From: Aquipuribacter sp051216895 | GTDB taxonomy: Bacteria > Actinomycetota > Actinomycetes > Actinomycetales > JBBAYJ01 | Assembly (NCBI RefSeq): GCF_051216895.1 | Contig: NZ_JBPKAO010000006.1 | Span: forward strand, 62,001 to 126,000 | Direction: 5' to 3' | DNA length: 64,000 nucleotides | Part shown: positions 32,250 through 40,408 of the stretch, one piece after another | How positions within the stretch are numbered: the first letter of the stretch is position 1 | Layout: the number at the start of each line of letters is the position of its first letter | Program-made: the position numbers and the translations under genes | Notes under the pieces: generated by a model | Databases searched by the model: none | Seen by the model: the letters and a program-made list of their open reading frames with translations, nothing else | What the model was told of the DNA's origin: nothing

Positions 32250-33844
32250 GCGCGGTGGCCCCGCGCTCGCCCTTGCTCTGGCGGGACGACCGCGGGGCGA
32301 CCTCTGTCGTGTTCGCCCTGGTGTCCCTGCTGCTGCTCGCCGTCGCCGCGCTGGCCGTCGACCTGACCAACCTGTACGCCCAGCGCGCCGTGGCGCAGAG
32401 CCGGGCCGACGCGGCCGCCTTCGCCGCCGCCCAGGCCCTGCCCGACGCCTGCGGCGCGGTGGACGCGGCCCGCCGGTCGCTGCTGGACACCGGCGGGACC
32501 CGGTCGGCGGACGAGGCGGCCCCGGTGGTCCGGGTCTACGCCGCCGACCCGCGGGACGCAGACGGAGACCCCGCGACCCCGCCGCCGCCCCCGGCGACGC
32601 TGCCCTCGACCCGCCCGGACTGCAGCACCGCCGGGGCCTCGGTGCAGGTGAGCACCCCGCCCCGCAGGGTGCCGTTCGTGTTCGCCGGGGTGCTCGACCT
32701 GTTCCAGGAGGGGTCCGGCATCGGCCGCACGTCCGTGAGCGCGGTCGCCCGGGTCAGCCTGGCCGAGCCGGACCTGCTGCCGCTCGTCCTGCCGCAGGGC
32801 TGTCCGGGCGAGGCGTTCCTGGTCACGAGGGCCGCACCGCCGCCGCCGCCGGAGCCGTCACCCCCGCCGTCCTCGGCACCACCATCACCTCCGCCGTCCT
32901 CGGCACCACCCTCGCCACCGTCGTCGACCGAGGCCTCTCCACCCCCCTCGACCGAGGCGTCGCCACCCCCCTCGACGGAGGCCTCACCACCCCCCTCGAC
33001 CGACCCTCCGTCGCCGTCACCGCCGCCGTCGACCGGGCCGCCGGCCTCCGCCGGCCCCCCCGGGGAACCCGCGGGCGACGTCACCCCTCGACCCCAGGTG
33101 CAGCCCCGGGTGCTGCCGCGCGCCGCCGCGCTGCAGGCACCTGTCCCGGGCTGCGCCGCGGTGCGTGACGGGGGCCTGGGTGTGCTCGACTCCCCCGTGC
33201 AGAGCGGCGAGACCGGTGACGCGCGGCTGCTGCTCAACCTGCGCGACGGGATCGACCACGCCGTCGTGGCGCTCGGGTCGGCCGACCCGGACGACCCGGA
33301 CGCCCGCTGCGAGATCGGAGCGCCCCCCGGCGCCGTGCCCGACGAGCCCCTGGCCACCGGCACCCCCAGCTGCGTGGACGTCCGCCCGCTGGTCGACGTG
33401 TCGGTGGTGAGGGCGACCCTGGAACGACGCCTGTCCGCCGACCCGACGTTCGCGCGCTGCCGGACGGCCCCGGCCGACGCGACCGCGTGGGAGACCGTCG
33501 CCGCGTGCTACCTGCTGGAGGGCCGGGACCGTGACGACGTGCTCGACGCGGTGGGCGGGCCCGGGGCGATCCCGAGCCTGGACGAGTCGATGCTGGCCGA
33601 CCCCCGGTTCTTCGTGGTGCCGGAGCTCGTCCTGGAGGGCGCGGACGAGACGGGCGGGTTCGTCCCGGTCCTGCGGCTGCGCGGGGCGTTCGCCGTCGGG
33701 CTCGAGCCGGACGGCACGCTGCCGGCGTTCGTCTTCCCGCTGGAGGCCCTGCCACGGCTGGTCCTCGACACCGACGCGGAGCGTCCCCGCACCCTGGTCC
33801 TCACCCGCCCGGTGGGCGCACCGACCCCCGGCGGCGACCCGTGA
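32246..33844 (+). CDS. TadG-like/TadE-related protein with Pro-Ser repeat linker
   Basis: A 532-residue protein. The N-terminus, RDDRGATSVVFALVSLLLLAVAALAVDLTNLYAQR (about residues 13-47), is the TadE/TadG membrane anchor, followed by ADAAAFAAAQALP as in Flp-associated pseudopilins. A disordered linker at about 198-275 carries repeated SPPPSTEA and PPSSAPPSP units. The rest is a Cys-containing extracytoplasmic domain with no motif I recognise. The linker probably spans the cell wall, holding the C-terminal domain outside. It overlaps tadE by GTGA; cpaB begins 140 bp later. Confidence 0.8.
   Translation: MSAVAPRSPLLWRDDRGATSVVFALVSLLLLAVAALAVDLTNLYAQRAVAQSRADAAAFAAAQALPDACGAVDAARRSLLDTGGTRSADEAAPVVRVYAADPRDADGDPATPPPPPATLPSTRPDCSTAGASVQVSTPPRRVPFVFAGVLDLFQEGSGIGRTSVSAVARVSLAEPDLLPLVLPQGCPGEAFLVTRAAPPPPPEPSPPPSSAPPSPPPSSAPPSPPSSTEASPPPSTEASPPPSTEASPPPSTDPPSPSPPPSTGPPASAGPPGEPAGDVTPRPQVQPRVLPRAAALQAPVPGCAAVRDGGLGVLDSPVQSGETGDARLLLNLRDGIDHAVVALGSADPDDPDARCEIGAPPGAVPDEPLATGTPSCVDVRPLVDVSVVRATLERRLSADPTFARCRTAPADATAWETVAACYLLEGRDRDDVLDAVGGPGAIPSLDESMLADPRFFVVPELVLEGADETGGFVPVLRLRGAFAVGLEPDGTLPAFVFPLEALPRLVLDTDAERPRTLVLTRPVGAPTPGGDP
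32846..33045 (+). repeat. Degenerate Pro-Ser-coding repeats in the tadG-like gene
   Basis: C-rich units of about 24 bp, such as CCACCCCCCTCGACCGAGG and close variants, recur and encode SPPPSTEA; a related PPPSSAPPS unit precedes them. Codon use differs slightly between copies, so the array is older and less uniform than the 15-bp array at 2972. Confidence 0.75.
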
Positions 33845-33926
33845 GGGCTGCCGCCGTCCGGCGGGGCCCCGGCCCACGGCGGGAGCGAGGGGCGCGCGGT
33901 CTGCGCCGCGGCCTGCTCGCACGCAT

Positions 33927-33932
33927 AGGGTG
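33927..33932 (+). promoter_or_regulatory. Putative -10 box TAGGGT before cpaB
   Basis: TAGGGT (within GCATAGGGTGG) lies about 50 nt before the cpaB ATG in the 139-bp gap after tadG. The gap otherwise holds only a GC-rich short frame I do not accept as a gene. Confidence 0.35.
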
Positions 33933-33983
33933 GTGCGGGGCCGTCGACGACGGCACGTCCGAGCTCAGGAAGCGGGGACCCAG

Positions 33984-34733
33984 ATGGTCGGTCGGGTGAT
34001 CGTGCTCGTCGCTGCCCTGCTGGTGGCCGTGCTCGGTGCGGTGCTGGTGTTCCTGTACGCGCAGAGCACGGTCGAGAGCGCCCGCGCAGAGCTGGACCCG
34101 GTGTCGGTGCTCGTGGCCTCGGACGACGTCCCCGAGGGGACCACGGTCGCCCAGGCGGTGACCGACGGCTCCCTCGAGCTCACGGCCCGGCCGTTCGACG
34201 CGCTGCCCCCCGGGTACCTCGAGGGGATCGAGGACGTCGGAGAGCTCGTGACGTCCACCGACATCCTCCCCGGCGAGGTCCTGGTGCGCGGCCGGCTCGT
34301 GGACCCGGCGGCCTCGGACGAGCTGGAGATCGGCCCGCAGCAGATGGCCATCACCATCCCGCTGGAGGACCCCAACCGGGTCGCCCGGTTCGTCGAGCCC
34401 GGTGCCCTGGTCGCGGTGTTCCTCACCCGGCAGGCCGCCACCACCGACGCCGAGGGCGTCACGGGCCCCGGTGTGGCCACCACCCAGCTGCTCCTGCCGG
34501 AGGTCCGCGTCGTGGGCGTCGGGTCCCGGACGGCGCCCGACGCCCAGCCTGGCGACGACGTCAGCCAGGCGCTGGTCACGGTGTCGGTGCTCCAGGCGGA
34601 CGCCGAGCGGCTGATCCTCGGGCAGTCCCTGGGCTCGCTGTACCTGGGTCTGCTGACCGAGGGCACGGACGAGTCGGCCGTGACCCGCAGCGACGGGACC
34701 ACCGCCGGGTCGCTGTTCCAGGGGGCCCCGTGA
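33984..34733 (+). CDS. cpaB: CpaB/RcpC-like Flp pilus assembly protein (SAF domain)
   Basis: A 249-residue protein with an N-terminal transmembrane anchor (IVLVAALLVAVLGAVLVFLYAQS) and an SAF domain beginning PVSVLVASDDVPEGTTVAQAV (about residues 38-58). TSTDILPGEVLVRGRLVDP follows, then a CpaB C-terminal beta part (ITIPLEDPNRVARFVEPGALVAVF). In Gram-negatives CpaB/RcpC works with the outer-membrane secretin; in this monoderm setting it probably links the pilus base to the peptidoglycan. It overlaps cpaE by GTGA. Confidence 0.88.
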   Translation: MVGRVIVLVAALLVAVLGAVLVFLYAQSTVESARAELDPVSVLVASDDVPEGTTVAQAVTDGSLELTARPFDALPPGYLEGIEDVGELVTSTDILPGEVLVRGRLVDPAASDELEIGPQQMAITIPLEDPNRVARFVEPGALVAVFLTRQAATTDAEGVTGPGVATTQLLLPEVRVVGVGSRTAPDAQPGDDVSQALVTVSVLQADAERLILGQSLGSLYLGLLTEGTDESAVTRSDGTTAGSLFQGAP

Positions 34734-35902
34734 CCCTCGCCGTCGACCCGTCCGCCTCGGCCGAGGCGCTACGACCGGACCTGCTGCTGCTGACCTCCGT
34801 CCCGGACGTCACCGCGACGCTGCAGGGCCAGCACGGACCCCGCACCGTCGTGCTCGGCCCCCACGTGGCCCTGCGTGACGCCCTGGCCCTGGCCGGCGAG
34901 CTGCGCGTCACCCGGCCCGAGGTCGGCATCGTGCTGCAGCGGGGCACCGTCGACGCCCCCGTCCTGGCCGAGGCCCTGCGGGCCGGGGTCCGTGAGGTGG
35001 TCCCGGCCGACGACACCGCCGGGCTCGTCGAGGCCGTACGGCGCAGCGACGAGCTGGGGGCCGCGCTGCTGCGGCGGGGCGAGCCCGCCGCGCACAGCGG
35101 GCTGGGGCAGGTGGTCACGGTCTTCTCGGCCAAGGGCGGCTGCGGCAAGACCACCATCTCGACCAACATGGGGGCCGCCCTGGCCGACGGCGGACGCCGC
35201 CGCGTCGTCGTCGTCGACCTCGACCTGGCCTTCGGCGACGTCGCCATCGCCCTGCAGCTGTTCCCCGTCCGCACCATCGCCGACGCCATGCCGATGGGGG
35301 TCGACGACCTCGACTTCGCCGCGCTGCAGACGCTGCTGACGCCGCACTCCCCCGGGCTCACGACCCTGGTGGCCCCGGTCGAGCCCGGGGCCGCGGACGG
35401 CATCCCCGCCGCCCTGGTCACCCGCATCCTGGAGCTGCTGCGGGAGAACTTCGACTTCGTCGTCGTCGACACCCCGCCGGCCTTCGACGACCAGGTCCTC
35501 GCCGCGTTCGACCTGTCCGACTCCATCGTCCTGCTGGCCACCCTCGACATCCCCGCGCTGAAGAACCTCAAGCTGACGCTGGAGACGCTGGACCTGCTCA
35601 GCTACCCCCGCGAGCGCTGGCGCATCGTGCTCAACCGCTCCGACTCCAAGGTCGGCCTGTCCATCAGCGAGGTCGAGAAGACCCTGCGGACCGGCATCAC
35701 CGCCCAGGTCCCCAGCAGCCGGGACGTCCCCGCCTCCATCAACCGCGGCGTCCCCATCGTGCTCGACGACCCGAAGCACCCCGTCAGCGTCGCGATCCGG
35801 CAGTTCGCGGAGGACGACATCGCCGGGGTCACCCCTGCGACCGTCCCCGAGCAGGTGCGCGGGGACCGGCGGGGCTTCCTCCGTCGGCGCCACCGCGCCT
35901 GA
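34730..35902 (+). CDS. cpaE: CpaE/TadZ-like MinD-family ATPase
   Basis: A 390-residue protein. Residues 1-about 115 form a receiver-like pseudo-domain (VVLGPHVALRDALALAGELRVTRPEVGIVL). Then comes the deviant Walker A SAKGGCGKTTISTNMGAAL (about residues 133-151), VVVVDLDLAFGDVAIALQL and FVVVDTPPAFDD. Like Caulobacter CpaE and TadZ, it should place the pilus machine at a particular site in the cell. It lies between cpaB and tadA and ends in a basic tail. Confidence 0.92.
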   Translation: MTLAVDPSASAEALRPDLLLLTSVPDVTATLQGQHGPRTVVLGPHVALRDALALAGELRVTRPEVGIVLQRGTVDAPVLAEALRAGVREVVPADDTAGLVEAVRRSDELGAALLRRGEPAAHSGLGQVVTVFSAKGGCGKTTISTNMGAALADGGRRRVVVVDLDLAFGDVAIALQLFPVRTIADAMPMGVDDLDFAALQTLLTPHSPGLTTLVAPVEPGAADGIPAALVTRILELLRENFDFVVVDTPPAFDDQVLAAFDLSDSIVLLATLDIPALKNLKLTLETLDLLSYPRERWRIVLNRSDSKVGLSISEVEKTLRTGITAQVPSSRDVPASINRGVPIVLDDPKHPVSVAIRQFAEDDIAGVTPATVPEQVRGDRRGFLRRRHRA

Positions 35903-35914
35903 GGGGGACGCCCG

Positions 35915-37300
35915 ATGAGCCTCGCCGACCGCCTCGCCGCCGCCCGCGCCAACCAGCAGCCGCCCCCCAGCTCCCGCCCCCTCGACCCCGGCAACCGGAT
36001 GCGGCGCTCCGAGCGTCACGACCCGTTCGCCGACCTGCGGCGCGAGGTCCACCGCGCGCTGCTGGCCGCCCTCGGTCCCCAGCTGTACGAGGCCACCCTG
36101 ACGGCCGCCGAGCTGGAGCAACGGGTCCGCCGGACGCTCGTGGACGTCCTCGCCGGCGGCGACACCCCCCTCACGGCCGCGGACCGGATCCGGCTCAGCC
36201 AGGAGATCGCCGACGACATCCTGGGCTACGGACCGATCGAGCCCCTGCTGCGCGACCCCGACGTCACCGAGATCATGGTGAACGGCCCGGACCTGGTCTA
36301 CGTCGAGAAGGACGGCCGGCTGCACGAGGTGGCCGCCCGGTTCGCCGACGAGGCGCACCTGCGACGCACCATCGACAAGATCGTCGGCCGGGTGGGGCGC
36401 CGGGTGGACGAGTCCACGCCCATGGTCGACGCCCGGCTGCCGGACGGCAGCCGCGTCAACGCGATCATCCCGCCGCTGGCCGTGGACGGGTCCCTGCTGA
36501 CGGTCCGCAAGTTCGCGAGCGAGCCGCTGACGGTGGACGACCTGGTCGCCTTCGGCAGCATCCCCGCCGACGTGGCCCTCCTGCTGCGGGCGTGCGTCGG
36601 CGCCAAGCTGAACATCATTGTGTCCGGGGGCACGGGGGCCGGGAAGACCACGACGCTCAACGTGCTCAGCGCGTTCATCCCCGACGACGAGCGCATCATC
36701 ACCATCGAGGACGCCGCCGAGCTCCAGCTGCACCAGCAGCACGTGCTGCGGCTGGAATCGCGCCCGCCCAACATCGAGGGCCGCGGCGAGGTCCGCATCC
36801 GCGACCTGGTCCGCAACGCCCTGCGGATGCGACCCGACCGGATCGTCGTCGGGGAGGTCCGCGACGCGGCCGCCCTCGACATGCTGCAGGCCATGAACAC
36901 CGGGCACGACGGCTCGATCTCGACCGTGCACGCCAACAGCCCCCGCGACTCCCTGGCCCGCCTGGAGACGATGGTCCTGCTGGCCGGGATCGACCTGCCG
37001 ATGCGCGCCATCCGGGAGCAGGTGGCCAGCGCCGTCGACCTGATCGTCCACCAGACCCGGTTCCGCGACGGGGGCCGGCGCATCACCCACGTGACCGAGG
37101 TCGGACGGCTCGCCGGCGACGAGGTGACGCTGACCGACCTGTTCGTCTTCGACCGCGCGGCCGGCCTGGACCCCGAGGGACGACCCGTCGGGCGGCTGCG
37201 GGCGACCGGTCACCGGCCGGGGTTCGCCGACGAGCTCGCGGCCGCCGGGTTCGCCGTCGACCCACGGATGTTCGCCGCGGCGGCCGGCGGCTCGCCGTGA
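35915..37300 (+). CDS. tadA: TadA/CpaF secretion ATPase
   Basis: A 461-residue type II/IV secretion ATPase that powers pilin assembly. N-terminal domain: GYGPIEPLLRDPDVTEIMVNGPDLVYVE (about residues 104-131). Walker A: SGGTGAGKTTTLN (about 236-248). Asp box ITIEDAAELQLHQ, Walker B region RPDRIVVGEVRDAAALDMLQAMNTGHDGS, and the His box STVHANSPRD. All catalytic motifs are intact. GAGGGGGA precedes the ATG. It overlaps the next gene by GTGA. Confidence 0.95.
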   Translation: MSLADRLAAARANQQPPPSSRPLDPGNRMRRSERHDPFADLRREVHRALLAALGPQLYEATLTAAELEQRVRRTLVDVLAGGDTPLTAADRIRLSQEIADDILGYGPIEPLLRDPDVTEIMVNGPDLVYVEKDGRLHEVAARFADEAHLRRTIDKIVGRVGRRVDESTPMVDARLPDGSRVNAIIPPLAVDGSLLTVRKFASEPLTVDDLVAFGSIPADVALLLRACVGAKLNIIVSGGTGAGKTTTLNVLSAFIPDDERIITIEDAAELQLHQQHVLRLESRPPNIEGRGEVRIRDLVRNALRMRPDRIVVGEVRDAAALDMLQAMNTGHDGSISTVHANSPRDSLARLETMVLLAGIDLPMRAIREQVASAVDLIVHQTRFRDGGRRITHVTEVGRLAGDEVTLTDLFVFDRAAGLDPEGRPVGRLRATGHRPGFADELAAAGFAVDPRMFAAAAGGSP

Positions 37301-39366
37301 CCGTGGGCCTGCCCGCCGGGCGCGCCGCCAGGTCCGCGCTGGTCGCGCTCGGCGGCCTGCTCGTCGCGTCCCTCCTCGGGGCCGCGCCGGCCGGGGCGGC
37401 CCCGCCGGAGGACGGCAACCAGCCGGTCGTCCGGATCACCGACATCGGGGCCACCGGTTCCGACCTGCGGTTCATCGTCACCTCCTCGGGCCTGCCGGAG
37501 GGCACCGACCTGTCGCAGGCGGCCGTGGACGTGGCCTTCGAGCCGTCCGGCGGCGACGCCGTGCCGCTGGAGAGCGACCAGACGCCCGTGGCCGAGAGCG
37601 TCGTCGTGCCCCGGCAGACCGCCGTCCTGGCGGTCGACGTGTCCGGGTCGTTGCAGGACGAGGGCCTGGAGGACGTCCGCGACGCCGTCGACGTCTTCCT
37701 GGCCACCGTGCCGCCCGAGGTCGCGGTCGGGCTCGTCACCTTCGAGGCCCCCCCGGTGGCGCGGGTCCAGCCGACCACGGACCGGGAGGCGGTCCGGGAC
37801 CAGCTCGCCGCCCTCGAGCTCGCGAACGCGACCGGTCTGCACGACGCCGTGGTGACGGCCACCGAGATGCTGCCCCCGGACGGGTCCCGTCGGGTGGTGC
37901 TGCTGACCGACGGGGAGGACGAGGGTCCCGACGGCGGGCCCGGCAGCGTGGCCTCGCTGGAGGACGCGGTGGCCGCGGTCCAGGCCTCCGGCGCCGAGCT
38001 GACGGCGATCGGCTTCCGGGAGGGCGCCCCTCGTGAGGCCCTGCAGGCCCTGGCCACCGCGGGACGGGGCCAGCTGGTCGACGCGGCCGAGGGCGACGAC
38101 CTGGACGCCGCCTTCGACGTCGCCGCGACGAGCTTCGCCACCGAGCTCGAGGTCACCGCCCAGGTGCCGCCCGAGCTCGCGGGACGCCGGGGCAACGTCC
38201 GGCTGAGCGTCGGGACGGGGGAGTTGACCCTGACCGACCAGGCGTTCGCCACGCTGGTCGACACCGCACCCGAGACCGAGGAGCCGTCCGAGCCCGCGGC
38301 GGAGCCCAGCGAGGTCGCCGCCCCGCCGCTGCGGGACGTCCCGGCGGTGGAGGTGTCGCTCGGCGGACCGGTGGTGTGGGCCGGGCTGGCCGGGCTGTTC
38401 CTCGCCCTCGCCACCATCGTGGTCGTGCTCGTCAGCCTGGGCCGGCGGCGGGACCGCCCGGAGGCGCAGCGGCAGCGGCAGCTGTCGTACTACACCCTCG
38501 GCGGGGCGCGCGCCGCGGGCGGGGACCCGGCGCCCGTCGACCAGGTGACCCGCCTCGGCGACAACGCGGTCGCCCGCTCGGCGGTCCAGCTGGCCGACCG
38601 GGTGGTCGAGCGGCGCGGCGGCCTGGCCGGGCTGAGCCGCAGGCTCGAGGTCGCCGACGTCCCGCTGCGGCCCGCGGAGTGGGTCGTGCTGCAGGTGGGG
38701 ATCGCCGTCGCCGCGGGGCTGCTGCTCCTGCTGGTGTCCGGGGTGCGGCTGCCGGCGCTGCTCGTCGGCGTCGTCCTGGGTGCGGTGGGACCGGTCGTGT
38801 ACCTGTCGCTGCGCGGCAGCCGGCGGCGCGGGGAGTTCCTGCGCCTGCTGCCGGAGACCCTGGGCCTCGTCGCGTCCGGGCTGCGCGCCGGCTACTCCGT
38901 CAGCCAGGCCCTCGAGGCCGTGGTCAAGGAGGGCCAGGAGCCCATGCGATCCGAGTTCCACCGGGCCCTGGTGGAGGCCCGGCTCGGGGTGACGGTCGAC
39001 GACGCGCTCCAGGGCATCGCCGACCGGATGCAGAGCCAGGACTTCGCCTGGGTCGTGATGGCCATCCGGATCCACAACGAGGTCGGGGGCAACCTGTCCG
39101 AGATCCTCGACACGGTGGGGGCCACGCTGCGCGAGCGCTCACGGCTGCGGCGGCAGGTGGACGTCCTGTCCGCCGAGGGCCGGCTGTCGGCGTGGATCAT
39201 CGGGCTGCTGCCGGTGGTGTTCACGGGCTACCTGCTCCTCACCCGGCCGGACTACCTCCTGCCGCTGGTGCAGACCGATCTCGGCCTGGCGCTGCTGGCC
39301 CTGGGCGGCGTGCTGTTCGGGGTCGGCGTCCTCGGCCTGCGCTGGGCGGTGAAGGTCGATGTCTGA
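37297..39366 (+). CDS. tadB: Fusion of secreted VWA domain with TadB platform protein
   Basis: A 689-residue two-part protein. Residues 1-about 36 are a signal peptide (ALVALGGLLVASLLGAAPAGA). An extracytoplasmic von Willebrand A domain follows with an intact MIDAS: DVSGS at about 114-118 and LLTDGEDEG near 205. A helix at about 353-375 crosses the membrane. The remaining half is a TadB-type T2SSF domain: cytoplasmic FLRLLPETLGLVASGLRAGYSVSQAL (about 514-539), HNEVGGNLSEILD, and C-terminal helices. TadB alone is usually about 300 residues. The fusion puts a metal-dependent adhesion-type domain on the outer face of the pilus platform. It overlaps tadA by GTGA and tadC by 8 nt. Confidence 0.9.
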   Translation: MTVGLPAGRAARSALVALGGLLVASLLGAAPAGAAPPEDGNQPVVRITDIGATGSDLRFIVTSSGLPEGTDLSQAAVDVAFEPSGGDAVPLESDQTPVAESVVVPRQTAVLAVDVSGSLQDEGLEDVRDAVDVFLATVPPEVAVGLVTFEAPPVARVQPTTDREAVRDQLAALELANATGLHDAVVTATEMLPPDGSRRVVLLTDGEDEGPDGGPGSVASLEDAVAAVQASGAELTAIGFREGAPREALQALATAGRGQLVDAAEGDDLDAAFDVAATSFATELEVTAQVPPELAGRRGNVRLSVGTGELTLTDQAFATLVDTAPETEEPSEPAAEPSEVAAPPLRDVPAVEVSLGGPVVWAGLAGLFLALATIVVVLVSLGRRRDRPEAQRQRQLSYYTLGGARAAGGDPAPVDQVTRLGDNAVARSAVQLADRVVERRGGLAGLSRRLEVADVPLRPAEWVVLQVGIAVAAGLLLLLVSGVRLPALLVGVVLGAVGPVVYLSLRGSRRRGEFLRLLPETLGLVASGLRAGYSVSQALEAVVKEGQEPMRSEFHRALVEARLGVTVDDALQGIADRMQSQDFAWVVMAIRIHNEVGGNLSEILDTVGATLRERSRLRRQVDVLSAEGRLSAWIIGLLPVVFTGYLLLTRPDYLLPLVQTDLGLALLALGGVLFGVGVLGLRWAVKVDV

Positions 39367-40357
39367 CGCGGCCGTCGAGACGTCGACGCTGCTCGGGGTC
39401 GGCCCCGCCGTGGTGCCCCCGGTGCTGCTGCTCGTCGCCGGGCTGGTGATGGTCGCTGCCGGCCTGCTCACCCTGGTCGTGGTGCTCGTCGTCCCCGTGG
39501 TGGGTCGGCGCAGCGGTGTGCCCCGGTCCCTGGCGGCGCTGGCGCGGGTGCACGCCGCACCCCGGTCCGCCCGCGAGCGGGAGCTTCAGCGGCCCGTCAC
39601 CGAGCGCGTCCTGGACCCGCTGATGCACACCGTCACGCGGATCGGCCGCCGGCTGACGCCTCGCGAGCAGCTGACGCGCGTCCAGGCCCGCCTGGACCTG
39701 GCCGGCAACCCGCCGGCCTGGGACGTGGACCGGGTGGCGTCGCTGCGGGTGCTCCTGGCGTTCGTCCTGGGCAGCGTCAGCCTGGCGGTGTGCGCGGTCG
39801 TGGGGCCGGACCTGCTGCAGGCGGTCGGGATCATCGCCGTCGCCGTCGCGGCCGGTTGGGTGGTCCCGTCCCTCATCATCTACCAGCTGGCCTACGACCG
39901 GTCCGAGGCCGTGCTCAAGGAGCTGCCGGACGCCCTCGACCTGCTGACGATCTCGGTCGAGTCGGGCCTGGGGTTCGACGCCGCGCTGGCGCAGGTGTCC
40001 CGCAACTCCTCCGGCCCGCTGGGCCAGGAGCTGTCGCGGGTGCTGCAGGAGATGCAGATCGGCACCGGCCGGGCCGACGCCCTGCGCGGCCTCGGCGAAC
40101 GCACCGACGTCGACGACCTGCGCTCGTTCGTCAGCGCGATGGTGCAGGCGGACTCCTACGGCGTCCCCATCGCCGGCGTGCTCCGCGTCCAGGCGCGGGA
40201 GATGCGCACCCGGCGCGGTCAGCGGGCCGAGGAGGCCGCGCAGCGGGTACCGGTCAAGATCCTGTTCCCGCTCATCTTCGGGGTCCTCCCGGCGCTGTTC
40301 GTCGTCGTGATCGGCCCCGGTGCCATCCAGGCCTACTTCGCCTTCCGTGGGCTGTAG
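39359..40357 (+). CDS. tadC: TadC-like T2SSF platform protein
   Basis: A 332-residue membrane protein. It has an N-terminal helix, a cytoplasmic linker and then the T2SSF domain ELPDALDLLTISVESGLGFDAALAQVSRN (about residues 182-210). It continues with FVSAMVQADSYGVPIAGVLRVQAREMRTRRGQRAEEAAQRVPVKILFPLI, the typical TadC ending. With TadB it forms the inner-membrane platform for pilus polymerisation. The start overlaps the VWA-TadB gene by 8 nt. It ends 51 nt before the histidine kinase. Confidence 0.93.
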   Translation: MSDAAVETSTLLGVGPAVVPPVLLLVAGLVMVAAGLLTLVVVLVVPVVGRRSGVPRSLAALARVHAAPRSARERELQRPVTERVLDPLMHTVTRIGRRLTPREQLTRVQARLDLAGNPPAWDVDRVASLRVLLAFVLGSVSLAVCAVVGPDLLQAVGIIAVAVAAGWVVPSLIIYQLAYDRSEAVLKELPDALDLLTISVESGLGFDAALAQVSRNSSGPLGQELSRVLQEMQIGTGRADALRGLGERTDVDDLRSFVSAMVQADSYGVPIAGVLRVQAREMRTRRGQRAEEAAQRVPVKILFPLIFGVLPALFVVVIGPGAIQAYFAFRGL

Positions 40358-40408
40358 GCCCGTGCGAGCCTGCCCGGGGGCCCCGCCCGGCTGTGGAACG
40401 GTGTCCGG

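Noticed and set aside
33842..34000. A 52-codon GTG frame overlapping the tadG-like stop (GTGA)
   Set aside because: It is Arg/Gly-rich without a domain, overlaps the cpaB start out of frame, and covers a likely promoter and leader.
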